Origin: Azoarcus sp.
Lineage (GTDB): Bacteria; Pseudomonadota; Gammaproteobacteria; Burkholderiales; Rhodocyclaceae
DNA: 41,217 bases
Assembly (NCBI GenBank): GCA_020725025.1
Contig: DYFV01000046.1
Location: 1 to 41,217, forward strand
Direction: 5' to 3'
This document shows positions 25,564 to 37,077 of this stretch, in pieces (position 1 is the stretch's first letter; the number at the start of each line of letters is the position of its first letter). The position numbers and the translations under genes are program-made. The notes below the pieces were generated by a model. That model had not been told where the DNA came from. It saw nothing but the letters and a program-made list of their open reading frames with translations, and made no database searches.

Positions 25564-25694
25564 GCCGAGACGCTCCGCATATGCGGGGGATTATCTCGAA
25601 AGATGTAGGCGGAGACTAGCACCGCGTGGTGACACGGGGTCCGCCGCACTTCAGCGCGGCACGCTGCACCGACGTGCATCCTTTCGCCACCGAT

Positions 25695-25726
25695 CCCGGA
25701 TTCCGCTGGGGCTTCGCCCGGGCTAC
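25695..25726. repeat. REP-like repeat, copy C (half element)
   Basis: CCCGGATTCCGCTGGGGCTT continuing to GCCCGGGCTAC matches the right half of copies A, B and D. The left half is missing or too diverged to recognise. It lies in the gap between rapZ and the MBL-fold gene, 20 bases after the latter's stop codon. Confidence 0.7.
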
Positions 25727-25745
25727 GAAGCCGCGGCGCAGATCA

Positions 25746-26660
25746 CTACGCTGCGACGAGCAGATCCCCCTCTCGCCGCACCACCCGCGCGCGCAGGAGC
25801 TCGCCCACCAGCCAGTCGGCCAGCGCCGTGGGGGTGAGGCCCAGGAAGCGGGCGTTGGCTTCGCGGTAGAGGGGCACCTGGGCGAGATGCTCGGGCAGGG
25901 CCTCGATGGGCATGCTGCGCGTCTCAAGCAGGGAGAAGGTCATGCAGGCGCGCAGGGCGTTGCGGGCCATGCGGGCGCCGTCGTCCTCGAAGGCGGCGAG
26001 GCGGGCGAAGGCGCGCTCGAGGGCGTCGTCGAACTCCACGAAGGGGGCGCCGTGGCCGGGGATTACCAGGTCCACCGGCAGGCGGGCGATCGCCTCAAGG
26101 GTGCGGCGCGCCGCGCCCACGCCGTCGCCGGTGCCCAGCACGTCGGCGAAGAGGATGCCGAAGCCGTCGCGCCACAGGGCGTCGCCCGAGATCAGGATGC
26201 GCCGGTCCGGGTTGTGGAAGACCAGCGCGTCCATGTCGTGGCCGGGGGCCGCGACGGCGTTCCAGACGAGCTCGCCCGCCTCCAGGACGTCGCCGGGGGC
26301 GAGGGTCGCGTCGGCGGCGAAGCGCTCGGCGCGCTGGGCGGCGGTGGTGAGCAGCAGCGCGTCCTCGTCCCACTTCGCCACGGTCTCCGCCATGCCGGAC
26401 GGCACGGTGATGGTGCAGCCGAAGGCGCGCTGCACGGCGGCGTTGCCGCCGATGTGGTCGGAGTGGGAGTGGGTGTTAACCAGGCGCGCGAGCCGCCGGC
26501 CGCCGATGGTCTCGCGGACCAGGGCGACGGTCTGCGGCGCGTGGGTGCAGTAGCCGCTGTCGATCAGCGTGGCCTCGCCGCCGTCGAAGAGCAGGATGTT
26601 GTTCGACGACAGCCAGCCGCGCTCGAGCACCCGCAGGGAGGCGGGGAGCGGCGCGCTCAT
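25746..26660 (-). CDS. MBL-fold metallohydrolase with C-terminal winged helix
   Basis: This 304-residue protein has the metallo-beta-lactamase fold with an intact metal site: THSHSDHIGG (HxHxDH), APGHDMDALVF, SGDALW and the final IPGHG. The C-terminal 80 residues form a helical extension like that of LACTB2 and related hydrolases. The substrate is not evident; MBL members beside acyl-CoA degradation genes are often thioesterases or lactonases. The ATG at 26660 overlaps the stop of the upstream DUF1289 gene as ATGA, and a GAGGG sits just before. It is the last gene of the run that starts with the liu cluster. Confidence 0.88.
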   Translation of the reverse strand: MSAPLPASLRVLERGWLSSNNILLFDGGEATLIDSGYCTHAPQTVALVRETIGGRRLARLVNTHSHSDHIGGNAAVQRAFGCTITVPSGMAETVAKWDEDALLLTTAAQRAERFAADATLAPGDVLEAGELVWNAVAAPGHDMDALVFHNPDRRILISGDALWRDGFGILFADVLGTGDGVGAARRTLEAIARLPVDLVIPGHGAPFVEFDDALERAFARLAAFEDDGARMARNALRACMTFSLLETRSMPIEALPEHLAQVPLYREANARFLGLTPTALADWLVGELLRARVVRREGDLLVAA

Positions 26661-26839
26661 TCGGTGCCCTCGCCCACCTGGTCGGCGACGTTGGCCGGGA
26701 GCGGCGCGGTGCGCTCGGGCTCGGGGGCGGCCGGCGCGACGGGCACGCCCTCGATCTCCTCCGGGGTGCGGCCGCAACCCAGGCACACGCCCGAGTCCCA
26801 GTCGATCATGCACACGCCTACGCAGAGGGGGTCGCTCAT
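26657..26839 (-). CDS. DUF1289 protein, second copy
   Basis: A 60-residue protein whose first 30 residues ([20 protein letters not shown]) carry the four-cysteine DUF1289 pattern CxxxC...CxGC, probably a small metal or Fe-S site. The rest is a Pro/Ala-rich tail. DUF1289 proteins are common, short and of unknown function. It overlaps the first DUF1289 gene at its start and the MBL gene at its stop, both by ATGA, so all three are coupled. Confidence 0.78.
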   Translation of the reverse strand: MSDPLCVGVCMIDWDSGVCLGCGRTPEEIEGVPVAPAAPEPERTAPLPANVADQVGEGTE

Positions 26840-27030
26840 GGCGCCTCCACCGGTTTGCGCTCGGCTGCGGCCGCGCGGCGGGCCGCGACGGCTTCGAGGA
26901 TGCGCAGGCGCTCGGCTTCGGCGGCGGCGCTCCAGCCGGCGATTTCGTTCAGGCTGCGGTAGCAGCCCACGCACAGGCCGCTCGCGGCGTCCATGCGGCA
27001 GACGTTGATGCAGGGGGAAGCAACACTCAT
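26836..27030 (-). CDS. DUF1289 protein, first copy
   Basis: This 64-residue DUF1289 protein has [20 protein letters not shown] followed by NEIAGW, the standard conserved signature, and an Ala/Arg-rich helical tail. No Shine-Dalgarno sequence precedes the ATG at 27030; instead an uninterrupted C8 run (27033-27040 on the plus strand as G8) sits where it should be. The gene overlaps the second DUF1289 gene by ATGA and lies 57 bases after the HMG-CoA lyase gene. Function unknown. Confidence 0.82.
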   Translation of the reverse strand: MSVASPCINVCRMDAASGLCVGCYRSLNEIAGWSAAAEAERLRILEAVAARRAAAAERKPVEAP

Positions 27031-27087
27031 ATGGGGGGGGCGAGGATCGTTGGTATCGTTGTGGTCGTTTGTCCGCGGCCGCGGCGT

Positions 27088-28002
27088 TCAGTTCGCCGCG
27101 GCGCGCTTCGCGATGATCGCACGCGCCACTCGCGAGGCGGGAGTGCGGCCGAGCTCGGCGCTGATCCAGGCGGCGCAGTCGACGAGCTTCTCGAGATCGA
27201 TACCGGTCTCGATGCCCAGCCCGTTCAGCAGCCACACCACGTCCTCGGTGGCGACGTTGCCCGAGGCGCCGGCGGCGTAGGGACAGCCGCCCAGCCCGCC
27301 CACCGAGGCGTCGAACACCGCCACGCCCATCTCCAGCGAGGCCCAGATGTTGGCCGCCGCCATGCCGTAGGTGTCGTGGTAATGCCCGGCGAGCCGCTCC
27401 ACCGGCAGCTTCCTCGCCACCGCCTCTATCATGCGCTGCACCGCGAGGGGCGTGCCGGTGCCGATGGTGTCGCCCAGGCTCACCTCGTAGCAGCCCATCC
27501 CGGCGAGCCGGGCGGCGACCTCGGCCACCGCCTCGGGGCGGATCGCGCCCTCGTAGGGGCAGCCCACCACGCAGGAGACGTAGCCGCGCACCTTCACCCC
27601 AGCCTCGCGCGCGGCGGCGGCCACCGGCTCGAAGCGCTCCAGGGACTCGGCGATGGAGCAGTTGATGTTCTTGCGGCTGAAGGATTCGGAGGCCGCGGCG
27701 AAGACCGCCACCTCCTGCGCCCCGGCGGCGAGCGCCGCCTCGAAGCCCTTCAGGTTGGGGGTGAGCACCGGGTAGGCGACGCCCGGCAAGCGCTCGATCC
27801 GCGCCATCACCTCGGCGTTGTCGCCCATCTGCGGCACCCACCTGGGCGAGACGAAGGAGGTGGCCTCGATGGCCTTCAGCCCCGCCGCCCCCAGGCGCGC
27901 GATGAGCTCGACCTTGGTGTCGGTCGCCACCACCTGCTTCTCGTTCTGCAGCCCGTCGCGCGGGCCCACCTCGACGATCCTGACCTTGTTCGGCACCTTC
28001 AT
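27088..28002 (-). CDS. liuE: Hydroxymethylglutaryl-CoA lyase
   Basis: The 304-residue enzyme cleaves HMG-CoA to acetyl-CoA and acetoacetate, the last step of leucine breakdown. Landmarks are [12 protein letters not shown] at the N-terminus (metal site), [12 protein letters not shown] and the active-site loop [17 protein letters not shown] with the catalytic Cys. Length is normal. The ATG at 28002 is preceded by GGGAGA about 9 bases upstream. It is the final catabolic gene of the liu cluster, just after the acyl-CoA ligase gene (12-base gap). Confidence 0.95.
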   Translation of the reverse strand: MKVPNKVRIVEVGPRDGLQNEKQVVATDTKVELIARLGAAGLKAIEATSFVSPRWVPQMGDNAEVMARIERLPGVAYPVLTPNLKGFEAALAAGAQEVAVFAAASESFSRKNINCSIAESLERFEPVAAAAREAGVKVRGYVSCVVGCPYEGAIRPEAVAEVAARLAGMGCYEVSLGDTIGTGTPLAVQRMIEAVARKLPVERLAGHYHDTYGMAAANIWASLEMGVAVFDASVGGLGGCPYAAGASGNVATEDVVWLLNGLGIETGIDLEKLVDCAAWISAELGRTPASRVARAIIAKRAAAN

Positions 28003-28014
28003 CGGCACTTCTCC

Positions 28015-29703
28015 CTATGCGGTTTGCGCCTCGTCGAGCCCCAGGCGGCGCTTCATCGCGTCGCGGATATGGAATTTCTGGATCTTGCCCGTCACGGTCA
28101 TCGGGAAGCTGTCCACGAACTCGATGTAGCGCGGGATCTTGTAGTGGGCGATCTGGCCCTGGCAGAAGGCGCGCAGCTCGTCGGCGGAGAGCGTCTCGCC
28201 CTCGCGCACGATGACCCAGGCGCACAGCTCCTCGCCGTACTTCCGGTCGGGCACGCCCACCACCTGCACGTCGAGCACCTTGGGGTGACGATAGAGGAAT
28301 TCCTCGATCTCGCGCGGATAGATGTTCTCGCCGCCGCGGATCACCATGTCCTTGATGCGGCCGACGATGTTGCAGTAGCCCTCCTCGTCGATCGTGGCGA
28401 GGTCGCCGGTGTGCATCCAGCCGGCGCGGTCGATGGCCTCCGCGGTGCGTGCCGCGTCGTCCCAGTAGCCCAGCATCACCGAGTAGCCGCGGGTGCACAG
28501 CTCGCCGGGCGTGCCGCGGGGCACGATACGGCCGTCGGCATCGACGATCTTCACCTCGCAGTGGGGCTGTACCCGGCCGACGGTGGAGACGCGCCGCTCG
28601 ATCGGGTCGTCGGTGCCGCTCTGGAAGGACACCGGCGAGGTCTCGGTCATGCCGTAGGCGATGGTCACCTCGCGCATGTTCATCTTGTCGATGACGCGCT
28701 TCATCACCTCGATGGGGCATGGGCTGCCGGCCATGATGCCGGTGCGCAACGTCGAAATGTCGAATTCGGCGAAGCGCGGATGGTCGAGCGCCGCGATGAA
28801 CATGGTGGGCACGCCGTACATGGCGGTGCACTTTTCCTCGGCGAGGGTCTGCAGCGCGGCCAGCGGCTCGAAGGCTTCCGAGGGGTAGATCATCGTCGCG
28901 CCGTGGGTGAGGCAGCCGAGGTTGCCCATCACCATGCCGAAGCAGTGGTAGAGCGGCACCGGGATGCACAGCCGGTCGCCTTCCGCGAGCCGGATCGCCT
29001 CGCCCACGAAATAGCCGTTGTTGAGGATGTTGTGGTGGGAGAGGGTCGCGCCCTTGGGGTTGCCGGTGGTGCCGGAGGTGAACTGGATGTTGATCGGGTC
29101 GTCGAACTGCAGCGTGTCGCCGCGGGCTTCCAGCGCGAAGAACTCCTCGCGCGTGGGGGATGCGAGCAGGTCGTCGAAGTTCAGCATGCCCGCCGTGCGC
29201 TCGGCGCCCAGGCGGATCACCATCTCCAGGGACGGGAGCTTGTGGCTGCGCAGGCGGCCGGGCTCGCAGTGGGCGAGCTCCGGCGCCAGGTCGGCGAGCA
29301 TCTCCAGGTAGTTGCTGCTCTTGAAGGCGGGCGAGAGCACCAGCGCGCGGCAGCCCACCTTGTTCAAGGCGTATTCGAGCTCGGATCGGCGGTAGGCGGG
29401 GTTGATGTTCACCAGCACCAGGCCCGCCTTGGCGGTGGCGAACTGGGTGAGCGCCCACTCCAGGTTGTTCTGGGACCAGATGCCGATGCGCTCGCCCGGG
29501 GCGAGGCCGAGGCGGATGAAGGACGCGGCCAGGGCGTCCACCTTCTGTTTGAGTGCGGCGTAGGTGAGGCGCACGTTCTGGTGGCGCACCACCAGGGCCT
29601 CCCGCTCGGCGTAGCGGGCGCAGGCCGCGTCGAAGAAGCGGCCGATGGTCTCGCCGATGAGCGGTTTGGCGGATGCGCCGTGGACGTAGCTGGGTTGGGT
29701 CAT
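28015..29703 (-). CDS. Acyl-CoA synthetase (AMP-forming, class I adenylate-forming family)
   Basis: The 562-residue cytoplasmic ligase activates a carboxylic acid to its CoA thioester through an acyl-adenylate. The P-loop-like motif [18 protein letters not shown], the YGMTETSP motif, the hinge [15 protein letters not shown] and the C-terminal lysine region [14 protein letters not shown] are all intact. Its place within the liu cluster suggests isovalerate, another branched or medium-chain acid, or acetoacetate as substrate; sequence alone does not separate these. The ATG at 29703 has GGAGAG upstream. The gap before liuD's stop holds REP copy D. Confidence 0.9.
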   Translation of the reverse strand: MTQPSYVHGASAKPLIGETIGRFFDAACARYAEREALVVRHQNVRLTYAALKQKVDALAASFIRLGLAPGERIGIWSQNNLEWALTQFATAKAGLVLVNINPAYRRSELEYALNKVGCRALVLSPAFKSSNYLEMLADLAPELAHCEPGRLRSHKLPSLEMVIRLGAERTAGMLNFDDLLASPTREEFFALEARGDTLQFDDPINIQFTSGTTGNPKGATLSHHNILNNGYFVGEAIRLAEGDRLCIPVPLYHCFGMVMGNLGCLTHGATMIYPSEAFEPLAALQTLAEEKCTAMYGVPTMFIAALDHPRFAEFDISTLRTGIMAGSPCPIEVMKRVIDKMNMREVTIAYGMTETSPVSFQSGTDDPIERRVSTVGRVQPHCEVKIVDADGRIVPRGTPGELCTRGYSVMLGYWDDAARTAEAIDRAGWMHTGDLATIDEEGYCNIVGRIKDMVIRGGENIYPREIEEFLYRHPKVLDVQVVGVPDRKYGEELCAWVIVREGETLSADELRAFCQGQIAHYKIPRYIEFVDSFPMTVTGKIQKFHIRDAMKRRLGLDEAQTA

Positions 29704-29777
29704 GTGTCTCTCTCCAATGTGCCTACGGATGTCCGCGAAGGTCGGGGGCCTTCGTCGCTTCTTCTGGGCGCCGCCCC

Positions 29778-29870
29778 GTAGCCCGGATGGAGCGAAGCGG
29801 AATCCGGGAACGGCGTCGATTTCTCCACCGCCGCCCCCGGATTCCGGCCTGCGGCCTGCATCCGGGCTAC
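29778..29870. repeat. REP-like repeat, copy D (paired)
   Basis: A 93-base element from GTAGCCCGGATGGAGCGAAG to GCATCCGGGCTAC with internal GGAATCCGGG and CCCCGGATTCCG arms, the most complete copy in the window. Its right end contains the TAG stop codon of the liuD gene (29867-29869 as CTA). Confidence 0.88.
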
Positions 29871-31867
29871 GAGGCGGCCTCGAACTCGACGAGCTCCGCG
29901 CCGTCGCCCACCTGGTCGCCCACCGCGAAGCGGAAGGCCTTCACCACGCCGTCGGCCGGAGCGGCGATGGTGTGTTCCATCTTCATGGCTTCCAGGATCA
30001 GCAGCGGCGCCCCCTTGGCGACCTTGGCCCCCTCGGCGGCGATGAGCGCGATGACCTTGCCCGGCATCGGCGCGAGCAGGCCGCCTTCCGCGCCGCCGCC
30101 TTCGCCCGAGTGGTGAAGCGGATCGACGCTGGCGAGCTGCCAGGCGCGGCCGTGCAGGAAGACGTGGCGTTTCTCGCCCGCCACCACCACGGTGGCGTCC
30201 ATGCGCCGGCCGTCGAGCTCCACGCGGAGCTGACCGCGGGCGTCGCGCTCGCCGCGGGCCTGGGCGCTGCGGCCGGCGACCTTCAGGGTGTAGCCGTCGC
30301 CGCGGTATGCGACCTGGACGGTGTGCTGGGTCTCGCCCAAGCGGTAGATCAGCGCCCGGTGGGCGGTGGCGTTCAGGCGCCAGCCGCCGCGGTCGTGCCA
30401 GGGCGAGCGGGGATCGGTGTCGCGGCGGGCCGCGTCGCGGGCCCAGTCGGCCTCGCGCAGCAGCTCGGCGAGCGCGGCGACCAGGAAGACTTCGGCGGGG
30501 ATCTCCTCGCCCTCGGGGAAGAGGTAGGCCTTCTCCCGCTCGATCAGCCCCGTGTCCAGGTCGGCCGAGGCGAAGGCCGGGCAGGCGGTGAGCCGCGACA
30601 GGAACTCGATGTTGTTCGCCACCCCCACCACCCGGTAGTCGGCGAGCGCCTGCAGCAGGCGCGCGCGCGCCTGGTCGCGGTTCTCGTCCCACACGATGAG
30701 CTTGGCGATCATCGGGTCGTAGTGGGGGCTGATCTCGTCGCCCTCCTCCACGCCGGTGTCCACCCGCACGTGCAGGTTCTCGGCGGGCGGGGCGAGGTGC
30801 ACCAGCTTGCCGGTGGAGGGCAGGAAGCCCTTGGCCGGGTCCTCGGCGTAGATCCGCGCCTCCAGGGCGTGGCCGCGGATCTCGAGCTGCTCCTGGGCCA
30901 GCGGCAGCGGCTCGCCGGAGGCCACCCGCAGCTGCCACTCCACCAGGTCGAGCCCGGTGATCATCTCGGTGACCGGGTGCTCCACCTGCAGGCGGGTGTT
31001 CATCTCCATGAAGTAGAAGGAGCCGTCCTGGTTGGCGATGAACTCCACCGTGCCGGCGCCCACGTAGCCCACCGCCTTGGCCGCCTCCACCGCCGCGCGG
31101 CCCATCGCCGCGCGCCGCTCGGGCGTCATGCCGGGCGCGGGTGCCTCTTCCAGCACCTTCTGGTGGCGGCGCTGCACCGAGCAGTCGCGCTCGAAGAGGT
31201 AGACGCAGTTGCCGAACGTGTCGCCGAAGACCTGGATCTCGATGTGGCGCGGGCGGGTGATGTACTTCTCGACGAGCACGTGGTCGTCGCCGAAGGAGGA
31301 CGCCGCCTCGCGCTTGCAGGAGGCGAGCGCCGCTTCGAAGTCCTCGGACTTCTCCACCAGCCGCATCCCCTTGCCCCCGCCGCCCGCGGCGGCCTTGATG
31401 AGCACCGGGTAGCCGATGGCGTCGGCCTCGCGCCTCAGATGCGCCGGGTCCTGGTCGTCGCCGTGGTAGCCGGGGGTGAGGGGCACCTTGGCGGCTTCCA
31501 TCAGCTTCTTCGCCTCGGACTTGGAGCCCATGGCGCGGATCGCCGAGACCGGCGGCCCGATGAAGACGATGCCCGCCTCGTCGCAGGCGTGGCAGAAGTC
31601 CTCGTTCTCGGAGAGGAAGCCGTAGCCCGGGTGGATCGCCTGAGCGCCGGTCGCCTTGGCGGCGGCGATGATGCGCTCGATCACCAGGTAGCTCTCGCGC
31701 GCGGCTGCCGGGCCGATGAGGACGGCCTCGTCGGCGAGGCGCACGTGGCGCGCGTTGGCGTCGGCCTCGGAGTAGACCGCGACGGTCTTGATGCCCATGC
31801 GGCGGGCGGTCTTGATGACGCGGCACGCAATCTCGCCACGATTGGCGATGAGGATTTTGTCGAACAT
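29867..31867 (-). CDS. liuD: Methylcrotonyl-CoA carboxylase, biotin-carrying alpha subunit
   Basis: This 666-residue subunit carboxylates its own biotin and hands CO2 to LiuB. It has the biotin carboxylase domain ([19 protein letters not shown] start, [12 protein letters not shown] glycine loop, [14 protein letters not shown]), a middle linker domain, and the C-terminal biotinyl domain with [10 protein letters not shown] near residue 630, where the Lys carries biotin. Length fits the MCC alpha family. The ATG at 31867 has AAGGA 8 bases upstream. The last codons end in EAAS and the TAG lies within a REP-like repeat. It stands between liuC and the ligase gene. Confidence 0.95.
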   Translation of the reverse strand: MFDKILIANRGEIACRVIKTARRMGIKTVAVYSEADANARHVRLADEAVLIGPAAARESYLVIERIIAAAKATGAQAIHPGYGFLSENEDFCHACDEAGIVFIGPPVSAIRAMGSKSEAKKLMEAAKVPLTPGYHGDDQDPAHLRREADAIGYPVLIKAAAGGGGKGMRLVEKSEDFEAALASCKREAASSFGDDHVLVEKYITRPRHIEIQVFGDTFGNCVYLFERDCSVQRRHQKVLEEAPAPGMTPERRAAMGRAAVEAAKAVGYVGAGTVEFIANQDGSFYFMEMNTRLQVEHPVTEMITGLDLVEWQLRVASGEPLPLAQEQLEIRGHALEARIYAEDPAKGFLPSTGKLVHLAPPAENLHVRVDTGVEEGDEISPHYDPMIAKLIVWDENRDQARARLLQALADYRVVGVANNIEFLSRLTACPAFASADLDTGLIEREKAYLFPEGEEIPAEVFLVAALAELLREADWARDAARRDTDPRSPWHDRGGWRLNATAHRALIYRLGETQHTVQVAYRGDGYTLKVAGRSAQARGERDARGQLRVELDGRRMDATVVVAGEKRHVFLHGRAWQLASVDPLHHSGEGGGAEGGLLAPMPGKVIALIAAEGAKVAKGAPLLILEAMKMEHTIAAPADGVVKAFRFAVGDQVGDGAELVEFEAAS

Positions 31868-31886
31868 CGTGATTGTCCTTTCCGGC

Positions 31887-32675
31887 TTACTGTTGCGGCA
31901 CCCAGGCCGCCGGGCGCTTGGCGAGGAAGGCGTCGAGCCCCTCCTTTGCCTCGGGCGTTGCGCGCAGTTCGGCGATGCGCCGTGCGGTGTCCTCCACCAC
32001 CTCATCCCCCACCGGCCGATTGGCCACGCCGCGGATCAAGTCCTTCGCCGCCGCCTGCGCCTTCGGCCCGCCCTGCAGCAGCGCGGTCACGATCTCGCCC
32101 ACCTTGGCGTCCAGCGCCTCCTCGGCCACCACCTCGTGCGCCAGCCCGATCTCCCCGGCACGCGCGGCCGAAATCCGCTCCGCCGTCTGGAAGTAGCGAT
32201 AGGCCTGCCGCTCGCCGATGGCCCGCAGCACGTAGGGGCTGATCGCCGACGGGATGATCCCGAACTTCACCTCGGAGGTCGCGAAGCTCGCCTTCTCGCT
32301 CGCCACGCAGATGTCGCAGGCCGAAGCCAACCCCATCCCGCCGCCCAGCGCCGCGCCATGCACCCGGGCGATGGTGGGCTTCTCCAGCTCGGCCAGCGCC
32401 CGCAGCATCCCCGCCAGGCGCCGCGCGTCCTCGCGGTTCTCTTCCACGCTCGCGGCCGCCGCGGCCTTCATCCAGTTCAGATCCGCCCCGGCGGAGAAGC
32501 TCTTGCCCCGCCCGGCGAGCACCACCACGCGCACGGTCTCGTCCCCGTCCAGCTCGCGGCACACCGCGGTGAGCTCGGCGATCAGCTCGGCGTTGAAGGC
32601 GTTGTGCACCTCGGGGCGGTTCATCCACACCGTGGCCACGCCGCCGGCGCGTTCGATTTCCAGCGTCTTGTACAT
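31887..32675 (-). CDS. liuC: Methylglutaconyl-CoA hydratase (enoyl-CoA hydratase family)
   Basis: The 262-residue crotonase-fold enzyme hydrates 3-methylglutaconyl-CoA to HMG-CoA. The oxyanion-hole segments SFSAGADLNWM and HGAALGGGMGLASACDI are present, the latter with the usual glycine pair. The ATG at 32675 has a GGAGGAGA about 8 bases upstream. It lies 23 bases after liuB and 19 before liuD, as in other liu operons, which supports this assignment over a general enoyl-CoA hydratase. Confidence 0.92.
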   Translation of the reverse strand: MYKTLEIERAGGVATVWMNRPEVHNAFNAELIAELTAVCRELDGDETVRVVVLAGRGKSFSAGADLNWMKAAAAASVEENREDARRLAGMLRALAELEKPTIARVHGAALGGGMGLASACDICVASEKASFATSEVKFGIIPSAISPYVLRAIGERQAYRYFQTAERISAARAGEIGLAHEVVAEEALDAKVGEIVTALLQGGPKAQAAAKDLIRGVANRPVGDEVVEDTARRIAELRATPEAKEGLDAFLAKRPAAWVPQQ

Positions 32676-32698
32676 GCTCTCGTCTCCTCCGGCGCCCA

Positions 32699-34306
<1,608 letters not shown>

Positions 34307-34351
34307 GTCTCCGTCCTTCTTGTGAACTTGCTGAGACGCTCGTTAGCAGGT

Positions 34352-34373
34352 CCCTTCCCCTTGAAGGGGAGGG
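34352..34373. terminator. Hairpin between liuA and liuB
   Basis: CCCTTCCCCTTGAAGGGGAG is the start of a 22-base near-palindrome with TCCCCTT/AAGGGGA pairing and outer CCC/GGG. There is no T-run, so it is more likely an attenuating or RNA-stabilising hairpin than a full terminator. It lies in the 79-base gap between the liuA stop and the liuB start. Confidence 0.4.
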
Positions 34374-34385
34374 AGAGAACCAACC

Positions 34386-35567
34386 TCACTCCGTCTCCGA
34401 GAACAACTCCCGCCCGATCAACATCCGCCGAATCTCGCTCGTCCCCGCCCCGATCTCGTACAGCTTGGCATCCCGCCACAGCCGCCCCACCGGGTACTCG
34501 TTGGTGTAGCCCACCCCGCCCAGCGCCTGGATCGCCTCGCCGGCCATCCACGTCGCCTTCTCGGCGGTATACAAAATCACCCCCGCCGCATCCTTCCGCA
34601 GCGTCCGCGCGTGATCCGTCCGGTCGCAGGCCTGCCCCACCGCATACGCATACGCCCGGCACGCGCTCCAGGTGGAGTACATATCCGCCACCTTCCCCTG
34701 CATCAGCTGGAACTCGCCGATCGCCTGGCCGAACTGCTTGCGCTCGTGCAGGAAGGGCACCACCGCGTCCATGCACGCCGCCATGATCCCCAACGGCCCG
34801 CCGGCGAGCACGGCGCGCTCGTAGTCCAGGCCGCTCATCAGCACCTGCACCCCGCGGCCGATGTTGGCCTCGCCGCCGAGCACGTTCTCCACCGGCACCT
34901 CGACGTCGTCGAAGAACAGCGGGAAGGTGTTCGAGCCGCGCATGCCGAGCTTGTCGAGGTGGGTGCCGTGGGAGAAGCCCTTCATCCCCTTCTCGATCAC
35001 GAAGGCGGTGATGCCGCGCGGGCCGGCCTCGGGATCGGTCTTGGCGTACACCACCAGGGTGTCAGCGTCGCCGCCGTTGGTGATCCACATCTTGCTGCCG
35101 TTCAGGATGAAGCGGTCGCCCTTGCGCTCGGCGCGCAGCTTCATGGAGACCACGTCGGAGCCGGCGTTGGGCTCGCTCATGGCCAGCGCGCCCACGTGAT
35201 CGCCCGAGATCAGCTTGGGCAGGTACTTCTGCTTCTGCGCCTCGGTGCCGTTGCGGCGGATCTGGTTGATGCACAGGTTGGAGTGCGCGCCGTAGGAGAG
35301 GCCCACCGAGGCCGAGGCGCGGGAGATCTCCTCCATCGCGACGATGTGGGCGAGGTAGCCCATGTCGGTGCCGCCGTACTCCTCGCTCACCGTCATGCCG
35401 TGCACGCCCAGGTCGCCCAGCTTCTTCCACAGGTCGGCGGGGAACTCGTTCACGCGGTCGATCTCGGCCGCGCGCGGCGCGATCTCGGCGGCGCAGAAGT
35501 CGCGCAGGGTGTCGCGCAGGGCTTCGATGGTCTCGCCGAGGTGGAAGTCGAGGCTCGGGATGTGCAT
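34386..35567 (-). CDS. liuA: Isovaleryl-CoA dehydrogenase
   Basis: The 393-residue flavoprotein oxidises isovaleryl-CoA to 3-methylcrotonyl-CoA and passes electrons to ETF. It has the acyl-CoA dehydrogenase fold with [27 protein letters not shown], and [16 protein letters not shown], where the Glu in YERAV is at the place used as the catalytic base in isovaleryl-CoA dehydrogenases (a different place from most ACADs). The C-terminus has [20 protein letters not shown]. The ATG at 35567 has GAAGGAGA 6 bases upstream. It is the first gene of the liu operon. Confidence 0.95.
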   Translation of the reverse strand: MHIPSLDFHLGETIEALRDTLRDFCAAEIAPRAAEIDRVNEFPADLWKKLGDLGVHGMTVSEEYGGTDMGYLAHIVAMEEISRASASVGLSYGAHSNLCINQIRRNGTEAQKQKYLPKLISGDHVGALAMSEPNAGSDVVSMKLRAERKGDRFILNGSKMWITNGGDADTLVVYAKTDPEAGPRGITAFVIEKGMKGFSHGTHLDKLGMRGSNTFPLFFDDVEVPVENVLGGEANIGRGVQVLMSGLDYERAVLAGGPLGIMAACMDAVVPFLHERKQFGQAIGEFQLMQGKVADMYSTWSACRAYAYAVGQACDRTDHARTLRKDAAGVILYTAEKATWMAGEAIQALGGVGYTNEYPVGRLWRDAKLYEIGAGTSEIRRMLIGRELFSETE

Positions 35568-35724
35568 GGATGTCTCCTTCTCCGTGTATGCGTGGCGGGA
35601 AACGGCAGCCTCGGACGATTATCCGCCCACCGCTCCCATATGGCCCAAAGGCTAACGCGATCCGGTGCGCGACAACTGCCAAGAGGGTTGCAAATCCTGC
35701 CACGCAAAGCGAGGATTCCAGCCC

Positions 35725-36795
35725 ATGAAGATCCTCGCCCCCTCCCCCGCCGAGCTCACCCGCGGCCGCGCGGCCACTCCGATCGCGTTCATCCGCGCGA
35801 TCGCACTGGGCTACCGGCGCCGGGGTATGGATCCGGCCAACGCCTTGCGGCAGGCGCAGATCCCGGAGGCCCTCCTTTCCGACCCCGACGCCCGCGTCAC
35901 CGCGGCGCAGATGGAGCTGCTGTCGGGCATCGCCATGCAGGAGCTCGACGACGAGGCCCTGGGGTGGTTCCAGCGCCGGCTCCCCTGGGGCAGCTACGGC
36001 ATGCTGTGCCGGGCGTCGCTCACCTCGCCCACCCTGGAAGTGGCCCTCAAGCGCTGGTGCCGCCACCACCGGCTGCTCACCGACGACCTCACCCTCGGCT
36101 TCAGCCAGACTCGCAGCACCGCCACCATCCGCATCGAGGAAGCCAGGGAGCTCGGCGAGCTGCGCGAGTTCTGCCTCGTCAGCACGCTGCGCTACCTCCT
36201 CGGCTACGCCTGCTGGCTGATCGACTCGCGCATCGCGCTCACCGAAACCACCATGCCCTTCCCCGCGCCGCGCCACGCCGACGCCTACCCCTACCTCTTC
36301 CCCGGCCCCCTGCGCTTCGAAGCCGACGCCGCCGCCTTCAGCTTCGACGCCCGCTACCTCGGCCTGCCGCTGCGCCGCGACGAACGCGCCCTGCAGACCA
36401 TGCTCCAGCGCGCCCTGCCGCTCACCGTCCTCCAATACCGCCGCGACCGCCTGCTGGTGCACAGCGTGAGCCAGATCCTCACCACCGACCCGGCCGCGGC
36501 GCACACGGCCGAGGACGTGGCCGCACAAATGAACATGTCAGTACGCACGCTGCACCGGCAGTTGAAGGAGGAAGGGGTGTCGCTGCAGCGGTTGAAGAAC
36601 CACGCGCGGCGGGAACGGGCGATCAAGTTGCTGCTGCAGACGCGGAAGCCGGTGAAGCAGGTGGCGGCGGCGGTGGGGTTTGATAGCGAGAAGAGCTTTG
36701 CGCGGGCGTTTCGGGAGTGGACGGGGGTGGCGCCCGGGCGGTTTAGGCAAGACCCGCAGGCTCCCGACACGAAATTTGACGTCGGGGGACGCTAG
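35725..36795 (+). CDS. AraC-family regulator with PF12625-type sensor domain
   Basis: The 356-residue regulator has an N-terminal ligand domain of the Arabinose_bd (PF12625) type and a C-terminal AraC double helix-turn-helix: AEDVAAQMNMSVRTLHRQLK near residue 270 and KQVAAAVGFDSEKSFARAFR near 315, ending with WTGVAPGRFR. It is divergent from liuA with about 157 bases between starts, so it probably controls the liu operon; well-studied liu operons use the MerR-type LiuR instead. The ATG at 35725 has GAGG 10 bases upstream; a GTG 20 codons earlier is possible. Members of this group often sense acyl compounds. Confidence 0.88.
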   Translation: MKILAPSPAELTRGRAATPIAFIRAIALGYRRRGMDPANALRQAQIPEALLSDPDARVTAAQMELLSGIAMQELDDEALGWFQRRLPWGSYGMLCRASLTSPTLEVALKRWCRHHRLLTDDLTLGFSQTRSTATIRIEEARELGELREFCLVSTLRYLLGYACWLIDSRIALTETTMPFPAPRHADAYPYLFPGPLRFEADAAAFSFDARYLGLPLRRDERALQTMLQRALPLTVLQYRRDRLLVHSVSQILTTDPAAAHTAEDVAAQMNMSVRTLHRQLKEEGVSLQRLKNHARRERAIKLLLQTRKPVKQVAAAVGFDSEKSFARAFREWTGVAPGRFRQDPQAPDTKFDVGGR

Positions 36796-37077
36796 GCTCC
36801 TTGATCGAGCGAAATCGGACACGAGAAGCGCAGGGGCGACGCCAGGAACAAGACCGGCGGCACCGATTAGGAACTCTGAACTAGCGGAGGAACAGCACGT
36901 TGAGATCGATGCCATTGAACACCACCGTAAATCTTGAGGTGTCCGACTCGGAGACTCCAGCTGACGATTTCCGAGCTGGTGCGGGAAATGACAAGCACTC
37001 CCGCCTGCGGAAATCCAACCGTGATTATGCGTTCTCTGTCAAAATACTGTCTACGATTCAACATCCACCAATCGTCC
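36796..37077. other. Intergenic boundary of the low-GC block
   Basis: These 282 bases separate the chromosomal regulator from the serine recombinase. Composition falls within them. No tRNA, clear att site or convincing gene is visible. The part nearest the recombinase (about 36930-37075) has short AT-rich motifs such as TGTCAAAATACTGTCTACG that could be crossover (res-like) sites, but no pair of full subsites could be defined by eye. Confidence 0.35.

Noticed and set aside
26657..29458. A 933-codon minus-strand frame ending in the second DUF1289 protein
   Set aside because: Only the last 60 codons (from the ATG at 26839) are a real gene; the rest is an out-of-frame shadow of the ligase and HMG-CoA lyase genes.
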